In this document: one piece after another, positions 16,189 through 25,037 of the stretch
How the letters are laid out: each line of letters starts with the position of its first letter
Position numbering within the stretch: position 1 is the stretch's first letter
Assembly (NCBI GenBank): GCA_003149065.1
Contig: QGFZ01000002.1
Span: 682,001 to 746,000 of the forward strand
From: Ruminococcaceae bacterium R-25
GTDB lineage: Bacteria > Bacillota > Clostridia > Saccharofermentanales > Saccharofermentanaceae
Direction: 5' to 3'
DNA: 64,000 bases
Made by a program: the position numbers and the translations under genes
Notes under the pieces: generated by a model
What the model saw: only the letters and a program-made list of their open reading frames with translations
The model's database searches: none
Told to the model about the DNA's origin: nothing

Positions 16189-17148
16189 TTATGAATTGTC
16201 GCCGACACCGCCGAACATCTTCAGGCGGTCAACGAGTTCATTAAAATCTTTCTTATAAACGATGCGGATATTAGTGCCCGGATAGAGCTCTTTTACAAGG
16301 CGCATCTTCTTGTTCTTCTTGGTAACATAACGCTGGTCCATCGTCGTAAGTTCGAGATAAAGGTTGAACTTCGGAAGATAGAAGTCAGGAGAGATTGCCA
16401 TTGTGACATTGCCTTCAGCATCCCACTCGACAGGGAAGGTCTTAGGTTCATAGAGCCATTCGATATTATAGAGACTCAATATTCTGGCAAATTCTTCTTC
16501 TGTTTCATTCTTGAAAGCGATATTTCTGGTTTGGTGATCAATCGTCTTGGAATCGTCGTTTGATTCAGCGAGCTTTACTCTGAGATCGTGCTTTCTGGCA
16601 AGTTCGCAGATCGCATCAACGCATTCATCAACGCTCAACCGGTCTGTGTTGAGGATAAGGTCAAATTGCTCAGGCGCGGTGATATCCTTGCCGTAAACGG
16701 TCCTTACGAACTTTCTGTGCTTGCGGTCACCGATATCAAGAACTTCATTAGCTTCGTCAGCTGTAATGCGGTATTTTTTTGCTATCGTATTAAGACGGGT
16801 AGTCTCGCTTGCGGTAACCCTGACATGAATGGCGCCGGGAAAGCCTGACAGCAGGACGCTGCCGCCCATACCCAATATAACTATGTCCTTGTCTTTGGAT
16901 TCTGAAGCGAGTGCCCTGATGCGCTCGACCAGGATATCAGCATATGTCCTGTTGCTGCCGGGCAGGGTCATGTCAAAAAACTTTGCACTCTCGTTAAGTC
17001 TGTCCAACGTTCCGGGATTTATCTCGCCGAAGAAATTGTCGAGGGCGTATTTGCGCGAAATAACAGTCGTTCCGAGGCGTGAAGCGAGGGCATCAGCAAT
17101 CTCATCTCCGAGACTTCCGTTCTGTCTTGAGATCGTTATTATTGCCAT
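16189..17148 (-). CDS. Cytidylate-kinase-like protein fused to a PD-(D/E)XK-like domain
   Basis: 319 aa. The N-terminal about 200 residues match the cytidylate-kinase-like family (PF13189): AIITISRQNGSLGDEIADAL near the start and IVILGMGGSVLL. The C-terminal 90 residues read WLYEPKTFPVEWDAEGNV, then PDFYLPKFNLYLELTTM and TKKNKKMRLVKELYPG. That is a nuclease-like pattern (PD-x10-ELT, then Lys-rich strand) reminiscent of PD-(D/E)XK or DUF559-type endonucleases. ATG 17148 is preferred over an upstream in-frame ATG because GGGGG is spaced 5 nt from it and the kinase motif begins there. It is co-transcribed with the HPRT-like gene. Substrate and nuclease activity are unproven. Confidence 0.75.
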   Translation of the reverse strand: MAIITISRQNGSLGDEIADALASRLGTTVISRKYALDNFFGEINPGTLDRLNESAKFFDMTLPGSNRTYADILVERIRALASESKDKDIVILGMGGSVLLSGFPGAIHVRVTASETTRLNTIAKKYRITADEANEVLDIGDRKHRKFVRTVYGKDITAPEQFDLILNTDRLSVDECVDAICELARKHDLRVKLAESNDDSKTIDHQTRNIAFKNETEEEFARILSLYNIEWLYEPKTFPVEWDAEGNVTMAISPDFYLPKFNLYLELTTMDQRYVTKKNKKMRLVKELYPGTNIRIVYKKDFNELVDRLKMFGGVGDNS

Positions 17149-17248
17149 AAAAACCCCCGATTGAACCGTATAAAACAATTATACCCCAATAGTTTTGCAC
17201 TAAAAACGCGAAAAAATGAAAATATTATAAAAAAATGTAAATTCGTGT

Positions 17249-17277
17249 TTGACTTTGAAGAAACGATTAGTTATAAT
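17249..17277 (+). promoter_or_regulatory. Sigma-A promoter of tRNA-Thr
   Basis: TTGACT (17249-17254), exact 17-bp spacer, TATAAT (17272-17277), ending 17 bp before the tRNA 5' end. A near-consensus promoter. Confidence 0.88.
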
Positions 17278-17294
17278 CTTCCGTGCTAAAGGAC

Positions 17295-17370
17295 GCCATC
17301 TTAGCTCAGTTGGTAGAGCAGCTGATTTGTAATCAGCAGGTCGTGGGTTCGAGTCCCACAAATGGCTCCA
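17295..17370 (+). tRNA. tRNA-Thr (anticodon TGT)
   Basis: A 76-nt cloverleaf with encoded CCA. The anticodon loop is TTTGTAA in a CTGA/TCAG stem, the D arm GCTC...GAGC, and the T arm GTGGG-TTCGAGT-CCCAC. The acceptor stem has one C-A mismatch (GCCATCT against AAATGGC). Its 3' 46 bp are the left attachment site of the 12.5-kb element, so the functional gene is rebuilt from element-supplied 3' sequence. A strong promoter precedes it and a terminator follows. Confidence 0.95.
17325..17370 (+). repeat. attL: left attachment site in tRNA-Thr
   Basis: The 46 bp from the anticodon loop to the CCA end are repeated exactly at 29789-29834. This is the classic footprint of tyrosine-recombinase integration into a tRNA 3' end. 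Confidence 0.93.
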
Positions 17371-17376
17371 AGTCTG

Positions 17377-17410
17377 AAACCCCCGTAAACATTGCGTTTG
17401 CGGGGGTTTT
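17377..17410 (+). terminator. Terminator downstream of tRNA-Thr
   Basis: A 14-bp stem (AAACCCCCGTAAAC with GTTTGCGGGGGTTT, one G-U pair) and ATTGC loop, ending in T. A close relative follows attR (29839-29873) and a third lies at 32765-32793. Confidence 0.88.
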
Positions 17411-17453
17411 ACTTTGCCTAGATGCTGCCCTAAAAACATCCTCAAAATGCCGA

Positions 17454-17480
17454 TTTGGTTAACGTTTGGTTAACGTTTTT
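17454..17480. repeat. Left copy of a 27-bp terminal direct repeat
   Basis: Two tandem TTTGGTTAACG units followed by a T run, 83 bp inside attL. The identical 27 bp recur in the same orientation at 29650-29676, 112 bp inside attR. The position suits integrase arm-type binding sites. Confidence 0.75.
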
Positions 17481-17495
17481 ATTTTTTGGATGAAA

Positions 17496-17831
17496 TTATA
17501 CGGCAAAAAGTTCTGAAATAAATTTCTCAAAAGCTTCCCTTTTGATCCTTCTGTGACTGCCGATCCAGATGACATAAGGGCAGTCTTTGTCATTGGTAAG
17601 CTCACGGATTTTGTTCCTTCCGATTCCAAAGAGTTCGGCTGCCTCGTTAACCGTTAACAGCTTCTTCTCTTTCAGTTTGTTTAGGTTGGTTACTTTTGCC
17701 GGGCTCGGATCGTTAGCGTGTTCTGCCATGCCTGCCTTTATCATTTCCGCATAATAGGCTGCTCCTTTTTCCTTTTTGTCAGCGGGGGGGAGCTGCTGGT
17801 CGATAATGATGTTGATGTCGTTCTTGTTCAT
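17496..17831 (-). CDS. Excisionase-type helix-turn-helix protein
   Basis: 111 aa. The C-terminal half (KLLTVNEAAELFGIGRNKI ... YVIWIGSHRRIKREAFEKFI) matches the excisionase/HTH_17 fold with its winged turn, as in Tn916-type Xis. The N-terminal 45 residues are a charged extension. AGGAGG precedes the ATG. It lies next to attL and downstream of the RepA-like gene (21-bp gap) in the minus-strand operon. Probably directs excision together with the integrase at the far end. Confidence 0.82.
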   Translation of the reverse strand: MNKNDINIIIDQQLPPADKKEKGAAYYAEMIKAGMAEHANDPSPAKVTNLNKLKEKKLLTVNEAAELFGIGRNKIRELTNDKDCPYVIWIGSHRRIKREAFEKFISELFAV

Positions 17832-17852
17832 ATTATTTATTCCTCCTGTTAT

Positions 17853-18977
17853 TTATGCTGTTTGTGACGACTGTGATGATGTGACGGCTTTATTGCCACC
17901 GTACAAGTGATAAACACCTGCACTATCCTGAAATACAATATCGAACGGATAACACCCTGGTTCTGATTTTTTCTCTGATTCCGGTTCGATCTTGGTAAAT
18001 GTGAAGTGTGTTGCATCGCGTCTGTGATCTCTCATAAAACTGAATCCGAGCTTTGCAAGATCATTCCGTCTGTTCCAAATCTTCCCGCTGATCGACTGAG
18101 GCTTTTTACTTGCTTTTATCAGATTGCAGAACTCTGTGGCAGTACCGTCAAAAGAACCATGTTCCTTTAAGTAATCAAGAGCCTTCTTAAGATCCTCATC
18201 AGTCTGAAAAGCATCTTCGACAGGCGTATTCTCTTTAACAAGTTCCCAATGACTTAACGTACTATTAAATCTGATTGTAAGGATTCGTTCTTCCATATCA
18301 CGGCTGCGAAGGTGAAGTTTCACATCTGTATCAGCTGATTCCTTGCGGAAAATGAACGCTCCGTCTGATGCACCGAACAAACCGTTAGTGCCTAAGATGT
18401 CATCGAACGGGTCAACAGATCTCATCTTGCGCGTGTGATGAACGAGCAGTATCGCTACGTTATGCTCTTCGCAGAACTTATGAAGAGGTGCGATAGTGTT
18501 GTAATCCCCCTGATAAGGATTCTTGGTGTTAATATCTGCTTTGTTCTGTTCGCAACGGATAGCTGCAAGTGTGTCTATGATGAACAGACCGATATCCGGA
18601 TGATCTTTAAGCGCATCTTCAAGTTGTTCTTCCAGGCCGCCGCCGATTGGAGCAGCATCCGTGCTATACATTAATTCTTTTGGGCATTCATTAGCAATGC
18701 TGAACAAGCGGTCCTGCAACCTTTTCTCGCCATCTTCGAGGCAGAGATATAACACTTCTTTTTTCTTGGTGTCATAATTCCAGAGGTTCATTCCTGTGCT
18801 GATACACAAGGCGATTTGAAGTGCCATCCATGACTTACCGACTTTCGCACTGCCACAAAGAAGATACAAACCTTTACCTGGAAGGAAGTGATCGATCAGA
18901 GGATCAATGGTCTCAAATTCCTTGTTAGCCAGGTTGCTGACATTGTCGACTTTGAGAGGTTTAAATTCCTTATTCAT
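17853..18977 (-). CDS. RepA-like AAA_25 ATPase
   Basis: 374 aa. RecA-like core: Walker A in CGSAKVGKSWMALQ (about residues 40-53), LYLCLEDGEKRLQDRL, Walker B FIIDTLAAIR, then AILLVHHTRK and NGLFGASDGAFIF, as in RepA/DnaB-like helicase ATPases of plasmids and IMEs. The C-terminal third is a wHTH-like region. It probably supports replication of the excised element. AAGGAG precedes the start. The last codons encode a Ser/Gln repeat whose DNA (17863-17886) is an inverted copy of 27976-27999. Located between relaxase and xis. Confidence 0.85.
   Translation of the reverse strand: MNKEFKPLKVDNVSNLANKEFETIDPLIDHFLPGKGLYLLCGSAKVGKSWMALQIALCISTGMNLWNYDTKKKEVLYLCLEDGEKRLQDRLFSIANECPKELMYSTDAAPIGGGLEEQLEDALKDHPDIGLFIIDTLAAIRCEQNKADINTKNPYQGDYNTIAPLHKFCEEHNVAILLVHHTRKMRSVDPFDDILGTNGLFGASDGAFIFRKESADTDVKLHLRSRDMEERILTIRFNSTLSHWELVKENTPVEDAFQTDEDLKKALDYLKEHGSFDGTATEFCNLIKASKKPQSISGKIWNRRNDLAKLGFSFMRDHRRDATHFTFTKIEPESEKKSEPGCYPFDIVFQDSAGVYHLYGGNKAVTSSQSSQTA
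17863..17886. repeat. Left copy of a 24-bp inverted repeat
   Basis: Three degenerate TGTGAYGA-like units at the 3' end of the RepA-like gene. The exact reverse complement lies at 27976-27999 in non-coding DNA beside the 31-bp tandem repeats. Confidence 0.7.
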
Positions 18978-18997
18978 ATTTTCATTAACTCCTTGTT

Positions 18998-20395
18998 TTA
19001 TCTTGCTCGACCGCCACGGCTTCTTTGTTTTTGTTGTGACTGAAGCTGTTGTTGAAGTCTTTCGGCATGTTCCAACACCTCGTCGGTCGATATGTAGCAG
19101 TCATCACATATTTTGAGTTCGTGCCGGATATCTGCCATCTCTTGCGAGATCTCTTTTATTTCACGTTTGAGGCTGGTGACGAATGATTGATGCCCGTTTT
19201 TCTCGTGATATCTCAGCCATGAATACCTTTCGTTCTTCTTTTCCTGCAAAGCTTCGAGCTGCCTGTTATACCCGGCTTTTACTTCGGATATTGACCGCTT
19301 GTCGTATACCTCGTGTTTGCAGATGAAATCCAACATCTCGATATAGTGATCTAACTTACGGATATCTTCGCGGATATACATAGAGATGTGTTCTTTTCGT
19401 TTTCGCGGACTGCTGACAAACGTATATAGTTTGAAACAGTACCATCTGAACAAATGAGGCTTGGGTGCTAATTTCTGCGCTGGCGGATCCCACTCCTTGA
19501 TATCGATCTTGTTTTGAGGATGAAGCTGAATGCCCGGAGTTAATGTGTTCTTGATAATCCTTCTGTAAATGGCATCAGTATCATAATCAGGGCCGAGATT
19601 CCTGAATCTGAAATAACCCTTTGCATCAGGCGGTTTTAATCCCGGATATTTTAGCGGCTCATGATTCTTCCCGAAGAACTTAAACTCGTATCCGAGTTCG
19701 TGCATCATTTCGGCAAAATCGTTCCATGAACTGGAGAGTCGGATCGCATAATCGATATCTTCACGGATCGTGCCTCGTACCGTATACTTTCCTTCGCGTT
19801 CGGCTTTCCATTCATCATACGTTTTGCCCTTTGTTGTGGACGGGTTCATGATAACGTTCAGACCGCGTTGACGGCATAAGTTGTCACTGACTTCCTGCAT
19901 GTGGCGGTAATCAGAATTGAACCGCACATACTTATATCCGTCGGCAAATGATACGGAATTCAGCACAAAGTGATTGTGGTAATGACCGGTATTAAGGTGA
20001 GTAGCAACTACCACTTGGAATCTGTCGCCCCACAACTCTTTAGCAAGTTCAACTCCAATCTCGTGAGCTTCTTCAGCTGTGATCTCTCCGGGACCTTCAA
20101 GGAAAGACTGATAACCGTGATAGGCAAGACGTCCGCCTTCTTTGTGCCAGCGCTGCTTTACCTCTATGAATTCTTCAAGAGCTGTATCGGGATCACAATT
20201 AACACCTGTGACATACATCATCTTGTCGGTCTTGTCTTCATTGCAGGCATATCCGAGAACGTCACGGATATGTTTCATGGCCGCATTAGCATCGGGAGCT
20301 TCTTCAGGTCTTTGTGTCGTCTTCTCCGGATTCTCGATATAGTTGAGAACGGTGTCCATACGATTCTTAACAGCCCATATGGATGTTACAGCCAT
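18998..20395 (-). CDS. MobA/VirD2-type relaxase
   Basis: 465 aa. The relaxase domain occupies the first about 300 residues. The three-His metal motif is visible in VVATHLNTGHYHNHFVLNS (HxNTGHxHNHF type), preceded by LAYHGYQSF and followed by the YRHMQEVSDNLC block. The catalytic Tyr is near the N-terminus, possibly VLNYIENPEK. The C-terminus is a long charged coiled coil ending in Gln/Arg-rich repeats. It nicks oriT and leads the strand into a recipient via a helper secretion system. The stop of the MobC-like gene abuts its start codon, so they are translationally coupled. Confidence 0.92.
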   Translation of the reverse strand: MAVTSIWAVKNRMDTVLNYIENPEKTTQRPEEAPDANAAMKHIRDVLGYACNEDKTDKMMYVTGVNCDPDTALEEFIEVKQRWHKEGGRLAYHGYQSFLEGPGEITAEEAHEIGVELAKELWGDRFQVVVATHLNTGHYHNHFVLNSVSFADGYKYVRFNSDYRHMQEVSDNLCRQRGLNVIMNPSTTKGKTYDEWKAEREGKYTVRGTIREDIDYAIRLSSSWNDFAEMMHELGYEFKFFGKNHEPLKYPGLKPPDAKGYFRFRNLGPDYDTDAIYRRIIKNTLTPGIQLHPQNKIDIKEWDPPAQKLAPKPHLFRWYCFKLYTFVSSPRKRKEHISMYIREDIRKLDHYIEMLDFICKHEVYDKRSISEVKAGYNRQLEALQEKKNERYSWLRYHEKNGHQSFVTSLKREIKEISQEMADIRHELKICDDCYISTDEVLEHAERLQQQLQSQQKQRSRGGRAR

Positions 20396-20614
20396 TTAGT
20401 TACCATCCTTTCTTATTGTCTGACCAAAGTGCGATGGGGTAGTGGAACCATCCCGGTATCCTGTGATGCTCCTGCCGATTAACAAGCTCCTTAAAACTTC
20501 TGACCGGGACAGACCGGACTCTTCAGATTTCTTCTTCAAGAGTTCTGCTTCCTCAGGACTCAGCATCACTTTAAACTCGATTGTCCGCTTCCTGTTTGGC
20601 TTGATTCTCATCAT
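20396..20614 (-). CDS. MobC-like relaxosome accessory protein
   Basis: 72 aa with a ribbon-helix-helix pattern: basic strand RKRTIEFKVMLSPEEAELL then KKSEESGLSRSEVLRSLL. This matches small plasmid mobilization accessory proteins that help the relaxase open oriT. AAGGAGG is ideally placed. It is the first gene of the minus-strand mobilization operon, directly upstream of the relaxase and next to the oriT candidate. Confidence 0.88.
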   Translation of the reverse strand: MMRIKPNRKRTIEFKVMLSPEEAELLKKKSEESGLSRSEVLRSLLIGRSITGYRDGSTTPSHFGQTIRKDGN

Positions 20615-20639
20615 TAAATTTCCTCCTTGGGATGAAATT

Positions 20640-20860
20640 TGATTGAACGCATCTTGCGTTCCTCGGGGTCTCAGGGGTCGCTCCCTGACAAGCTTTGTAT
20701 TTTCGTGTTCCCGAAAATACGTTGCTTGCTAATACAAAGATCCACTTCGTGGGGCGGTAGAGTTTGGGTCAAGCCGCAAAAAACAGACCGCAAGTTTGGT
20801 ATAGTTTTCCTTCATTGCAGTTTTGGTGTTTTCCGTAAATAGGCCGACTTATACTAACGC
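20640..20860. other. Probable oriT region
   Basis: Non-coding DNA directly upstream of mobC-mobA with dense inverted repeats. TCAGGG/CCCTGA lies at 20671-20688. TATTTTCG/CGAAAATA (20698-20719, perfect 8 bp) is nested within CTTTGTAT/ATACAAAG (20693-20739). Two CCGCAA-containing repeats follow at 20774-20800. This position and structure are typical of oriT; the nic site cannot be fixed from sequence. Confidence 0.6.
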
Positions 20861-20925
20861 ACAAGCACGACCGCTTTTGCGAAAAAACTGTTTATGTTGT
20901 AGTGGATCCTTGTAGCTTCCAGGAA

Positions 20926-21036
20926 CTATCCCGGGCCACTGGGTTGGATCAGATCCGGCAGGATGGGAGATTGCAATAAAGACAGCAGGATCATAACTAC
21001 TGTTTCACGTCTTTTATATCCCATTGTCTTAAACAT
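20926..21036 (-). CDS. Possible 36-aa small protein
   Basis: Minus-strand frame from ATG 21036 with GAGGTGAGAG upstream: starts MFKTMGYKRRETVVMILLSL, a short basic N-terminus then a hydrophobic stretch, ending in a Pro/Gly-rich tail. It lies in the non-coding span between the oriT candidate and the restriction gene. The ribosome binding site and hydrophobic profile support it, but length is too short for certainty. Confidence 0.35.
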   Translation of the reverse strand: MFKTMGYKRRETVVMILLSLLQSPILPDLIQPSGPG

Positions 21037-21334
21037 TTCTCTCACCTCGCTTTCTCTGGTAAGTTATAAGAACTTATGTTCGGTTATGTACGGTTAGATT
21101 ATATGAGGGTAGAAAACGGTATGCAAGCCTTGTTTTTCAAGGTGTCCCATAAATGGAACAGGTGGATAAAAGTACGATTAATGGAACTATCTGCCTGAGA
21201 TAATATAAGTTTATTTGATCATATTTGTTTTAGGAAAACATTCAGAAAAGACTGATTAATCGAATTCGGTCTTAATCTTTTTTGATATATAATTTATTCA
21301 TAATGGTAATCGCTTTTCACGGAAGGAACGTAAT

Positions 21335-24115
21335 ATGGCTATCAATCATAAAGCGGCAAAAGAATTTGCAAAGCGTTGGGCTGGAAAAACTTGGTCTGAA
21401 GATCAATTTGCTGGTGTGTTTTGGATTGATCTACTTAAGTCGGTTTATGATATCGAGTGTAATGACACTAGTAATGTAATATTTGAATACCGAACTAGTG
21501 CAAGCGGCAAGATTGATCTATGGCTGCGAAATCTTTCTACTATGGTTGAGATGAAAAGCTCAGGCGTAGATCTTGATAAGCCTGAACTCCGTCAAGGTGA
21601 GATGAAGACACCATTTAAGCAGGTTTATGATTACGCCGTAAGCTTTCCGCGAAGTGAACAACCAGATTATCTTATTACCTGCAATTTTGAAAAGTTCCGA
21701 GTTTATAGCAGAAAAGAATATGGTGATCTTAATCTTGAAAGTAAAGCTCAAGAGTTTACTGTAGAAGAACTCGGTGACAAGCCTGAATATCTAAGCTTCT
21801 TAATTGATCCTCAGAACAGTCGTTTATATCATGAACGAGAAATATCTGAGCAGGCCGGTCAGTTGATTGGCAAACTCTACGATATGTTGAGAGAACAGTA
21901 TATAGATCCGGACTCAGAAGATTCTAAGCATTCGCTTAATGTTCTTTGTGTTCGTCTAGTGTTCTGTCTTTTCTGTGAAGATGCTGGGCTTTTTAATGAA
22001 ATGGATGCTTTTTATAATTTCCTTAAGGACGTTCCGGCTTCGAATATAAGGATTAATCTTCAGCGGTTATTTAAGAACCTTGATATTCCAAAAGAGAATC
22101 GTGATAAATATGATGAAGCTATTAGAGTTTTTCCATATGTAAATGGTGGTTTGTTCCGGGAGGATGTTGAAATCCCTAATTTTACCAATGAAATCAAGTC
22201 ATTCCTGCTGGATGAGCTTTCTCAAAGTGTTGATTGGTCTAAAATATCTCCAACTATTTTTGGCGGTATCTTTGAATCTACTTTAAATCCAGAGACCCGT
22301 CGTAAAGGTGGAATGCATTATACTTCTCCAGAAAATATCCATAAGGTAATAGATCCGTTGTTCCTGGATGATCTTAAAGCTGAGTTCGAAGCTATTAGAA
22401 CAGATGAAGAATTATCAGTAATTAAGAAAAGGAATAAATACAGAAAGTTTCACGAGAAGCTTTGCTCGTTGGTTTTCTTTGACCCCGCGTGTGGTTCAGG
22501 AAACTTCCTTACGGAGACGTATATCTGCCTGAAACAACTTGAGTATGCTGTCCTTAAAGAATACAAATCAAAGCAGATGTCGCTTTTTGATAGTAGTGTC
22601 GAAGGCGAAATAGAGTTGAGGGTTAAGCTCGATCAGTTCTACGGTATTGAAATAAATGATTTTGCTGTATCAGTAGCGGAAACGGCTCTCTGGATTTCAA
22701 GGTTAAAATCAAACAAAGACTATATGCTTTTGCTTGACCTAGACGAGAAAGACTTCCCATTGGACGAACGCGCTAATATCATCTGTGATAATGCTTTGAG
22801 ATTCGATTGGAATAACCTTATTGAACCATCGAGAGTGTCTTTTATCATTGGTAATCCACCCTTTGCTGGAGCAAGGTGGATGACAAAAGAACAAAAAGAT
22901 GATTTGATTTCAGTTTTTGGCTCAAAATGGAAAAACGTTGGTGACTTAGATTATGTTTGTTGCTGGTATAAGCTTGCTACAGAATATATGAAAGGGAGTA
23001 GCATCAGATCGGCATTTGTCTCAACAAACTCGATAACTCAAGGTGTTAGTGTAGTAAATCTATGGAAACCGCTATTCGAGCAGGGCATACATATTGATTT
23101 TGCATATCAAACATTTATTTGGGACAGTGAAGCATCAATAAAAGCCCACGTTCACTGCGTAATAGTGGGATTTAGTTATTACTATCAAGGCACAAAGAAA
23201 ATATACAATGGTAGTGCTGTCTGTGAGGTCAATAACATAAATGGATATCTGTTAGGGACCGATGATGTTTTTATTGAAAAAATGTCAAAACCGATCTCAA
23301 ATGTACCGCCGATAAGCTTGGGTGGACAGGCAATAGATGATGGAAATCTAATATTATCAATTGAAGAAAAGGATGCATTGCTTAAAAAAGAACCTCAAGC
23401 AAAAGCCTTTATAAGGCCATATATGATGGGAAAGGACTTTATTGAGAGACGTCCAAGGTATTGTCTGTGGTTAGTTAATGCTGATAAGAATACATTGAAT
23501 GCGTGCCCCTCAATACTTGATAGGATAGATCGTGTATTAAAATTTAGGCTTTCTAGTTCACGAGACAACACATTAAAAGCCGCTAAGGAACCGGCTTTGT
23601 TTGCCACGTGTTTAGAATTATTCAGCAACTATATTGCTATTCCCAAAGTGTCATCTCAAAATAGGAAATATATTCCAATGGATTATCTAACTCCTGATAT
23701 TATTCCCGGAGATAAGCTTTTCACTATGCCAGACGCAACAGAATATGAGTTTGGTGTACTAATGTCAATTGTACATATGGCTTGGACAAGAGCAATAAGT
23801 GGCAGATTAAAGAGTGATTACAGTTATTCAAATACATTGGTATATAACAACTTCCCTTGGCCAAACCCTACCAATGAACAGAAAGCTATCATAGAGCAAA
23901 CAGCCCAGGGAATACTCGATGCGCGTGAGTTGTATCCGGGCAAGAGTCTCGCTGATCTATATGATCCCGATAAGATGCCTGAAGAGCTCCGTATCGCACA
24001 CGAAGCAAACGACAAGGCTGTTATGGATGCTTATGGGTTTGCGAGTGATATGGGTGAACCTGAGATTGTTGCAGAACTGATGAAACTGTATCAGAAACTG
24101 ACAGAACAGCACTGA
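21335..24115 (+). CDS. MmeI-like single-chain restriction-modification enzyme (type IIG/IIL)
   Basis: 926 aa. The N-terminal nuclease domain has a PD-(D/E)XK pattern, KIDLWLRNLSTMVEMKS (D-x10-EMK, about residues 56-72). A helical connector follows, then an adenine-N6 methyltransferase: motif I FFDPACGSGNFLTETY (about 381-396), FYGIEINDFAVSVAETAL and motif IV IIGNPPFAGARW. The C-terminal about 300 residues would be the target-recognition domain. One polypeptide would thus both methylate and cut, using SAM. All catalytic motifs are intact. GAAGGAA precedes the ATG. It is the first cargo gene after oriT, followed after 19 bp by an HNH-like gene. The recognition sequence cannot be read from the protein. 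Confidence 0.9.
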   Translation: MAINHKAAKEFAKRWAGKTWSEDQFAGVFWIDLLKSVYDIECNDTSNVIFEYRTSASGKIDLWLRNLSTMVEMKSSGVDLDKPELRQGEMKTPFKQVYDYAVSFPRSEQPDYLITCNFEKFRVYSRKEYGDLNLESKAQEFTVEELGDKPEYLSFLIDPQNSRLYHEREISEQAGQLIGKLYDMLREQYIDPDSEDSKHSLNVLCVRLVFCLFCEDAGLFNEMDAFYNFLKDVPASNIRINLQRLFKNLDIPKENRDKYDEAIRVFPYVNGGLFREDVEIPNFTNEIKSFLLDELSQSVDWSKISPTIFGGIFESTLNPETRRKGGMHYTSPENIHKVIDPLFLDDLKAEFEAIRTDEELSVIKKRNKYRKFHEKLCSLVFFDPACGSGNFLTETYICLKQLEYAVLKEYKSKQMSLFDSSVEGEIELRVKLDQFYGIEINDFAVSVAETALWISRLKSNKDYMLLLDLDEKDFPLDERANIICDNALRFDWNNLIEPSRVSFIIGNPPFAGARWMTKEQKDDLISVFGSKWKNVGDLDYVCCWYKLATEYMKGSSIRSAFVSTNSITQGVSVVNLWKPLFEQGIHIDFAYQTFIWDSEASIKAHVHCVIVGFSYYYQGTKKIYNGSAVCEVNNINGYLLGTDDVFIEKMSKPISNVPPISLGGQAIDDGNLILSIEEKDALLKKEPQAKAFIRPYMMGKDFIERRPRYCLWLVNADKNTLNACPSILDRIDRVLKFRLSSSRDNTLKAAKEPALFATCLELFSNYIAIPKVSSQNRKYIPMDYLTPDIIPGDKLFTMPDATEYEFGVLMSIVHMAWTRAISGRLKSDYSYSNTLVYNNFPWPNPTNEQKAIIEQTAQGILDARELYPGKSLADLYDPDKMPEELRIAHEANDKAVMDAYGFASDMGEPEIVAELMKLYQKLTEQH

Positions 24116-24134
24116 GCATTCCGTAGAGTAATTT

Positions 24135-24950
24135 ATGACATCAAAGAAAGAAATTACAGGAAAGTGTCGGATATGTGGAAAGGAAGGTAAACTGACTTTC
24201 GAACACATTCCTCCCAGAGCCTCATACAATAAACAATCGGTCAAAACAGTAAAGCTTCTAGACGTAATTGAGGCTGAAAACAACGAGAATATTATGCCTT
24301 GGGAGTTGGAACGAATTCGTTCTACAATCTCACAGCGCGGTAGAGGGGAATATTGTCTTTGTGAAAGCTGCAACAATAATACTGGTGCTTGGTATGGCGT
24401 TCATTATAAGAGGTTTGCTGATGCTTTAATGCGCGTTTGTGTGTCGGTCAAAAAGGCTGATGCAAAAAGTGCAAAGTTCGAACTAAAGGATATGCGGCCG
24501 CTGCCGATTTTTAAACAAGTAATAGCTATGTTTTGTGACATAAATACTGCACTAACAGATAATGATCCTTCTTTAAGAGAATATCTTTTAAATAAGGAAT
24601 CCAAAACGCTGGATACGAGCAAATACCGAGTCTTTATGTACTTAATGACAGGCGGAATCGAAAAAACAGCTGGAAAAACAGCCTTATTACAGAAAGGCAA
24701 TCCGACACCTATTGTGTTATCTGAAATATCTACGGTCCCGGTTGGATTTATTTTATTTGAGGACTTACCTAAAGATTATCAAACGACACTGACGGAAATA
24801 ACAAATTTCGCTGATTGTAGTTATTCGGATTCTGGAAGCATAATTTTAGCTTTAAATGCCTTTGAGATTAATTCTGTATTTCCTGGTGATTTCAGAAGCA
24901 AAGATGAGATTAAATCGACCATCGAAAATAGTAAAAGTAACCATCAATGA
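24135..24950 (+). CDS. HNH-like zinc-binding protein linked to the MmeI-like gene
   Basis: 271 aa. The N-terminal CRICGKEGKLTFEHIPPRAS and a second pair in YCLCESCNNNTG form a zinc-stabilised HNH-type fold (HNH_5-like, about residues 9-85) with a catalytic-type EH. The remaining about 180 residues are not recognised. It follows the restriction gene closely (19 bp), so is likely co-expressed. It may be an endonuclease effector or accessory; that is inference. A near-identical copy of its last 33 codons plus downstream sequence sits outside the element at 29990-30132. Confidence 0.7.
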   Translation: MTSKKEITGKCRICGKEGKLTFEHIPPRASYNKQSVKTVKLLDVIEAENNENIMPWELERIRSTISQRGRGEYCLCESCNNNTGAWYGVHYKRFADALMRVCVSVKKADAKSAKFELKDMRPLPIFKQVIAMFCDINTALTDNDPSLREYLLNKESKTLDTSKYRVFMYLMTGGIEKTAGKTALLQKGNPTPIVLSEISTVPVGFILFEDLPKDYQTTLTEITNFADCSYSDSGSIILALNAFEINSVFPGDFRSKDEIKSTIENSKSNHQ

Positions 24951-25037
24951 GCATGATATAATGACCGTATCCAAGGGTGATTCTTGGATCAGATAATAAG
25001 CAGTTAACCTTACTAAGCTTTGGGCGGAGAGTATTTA

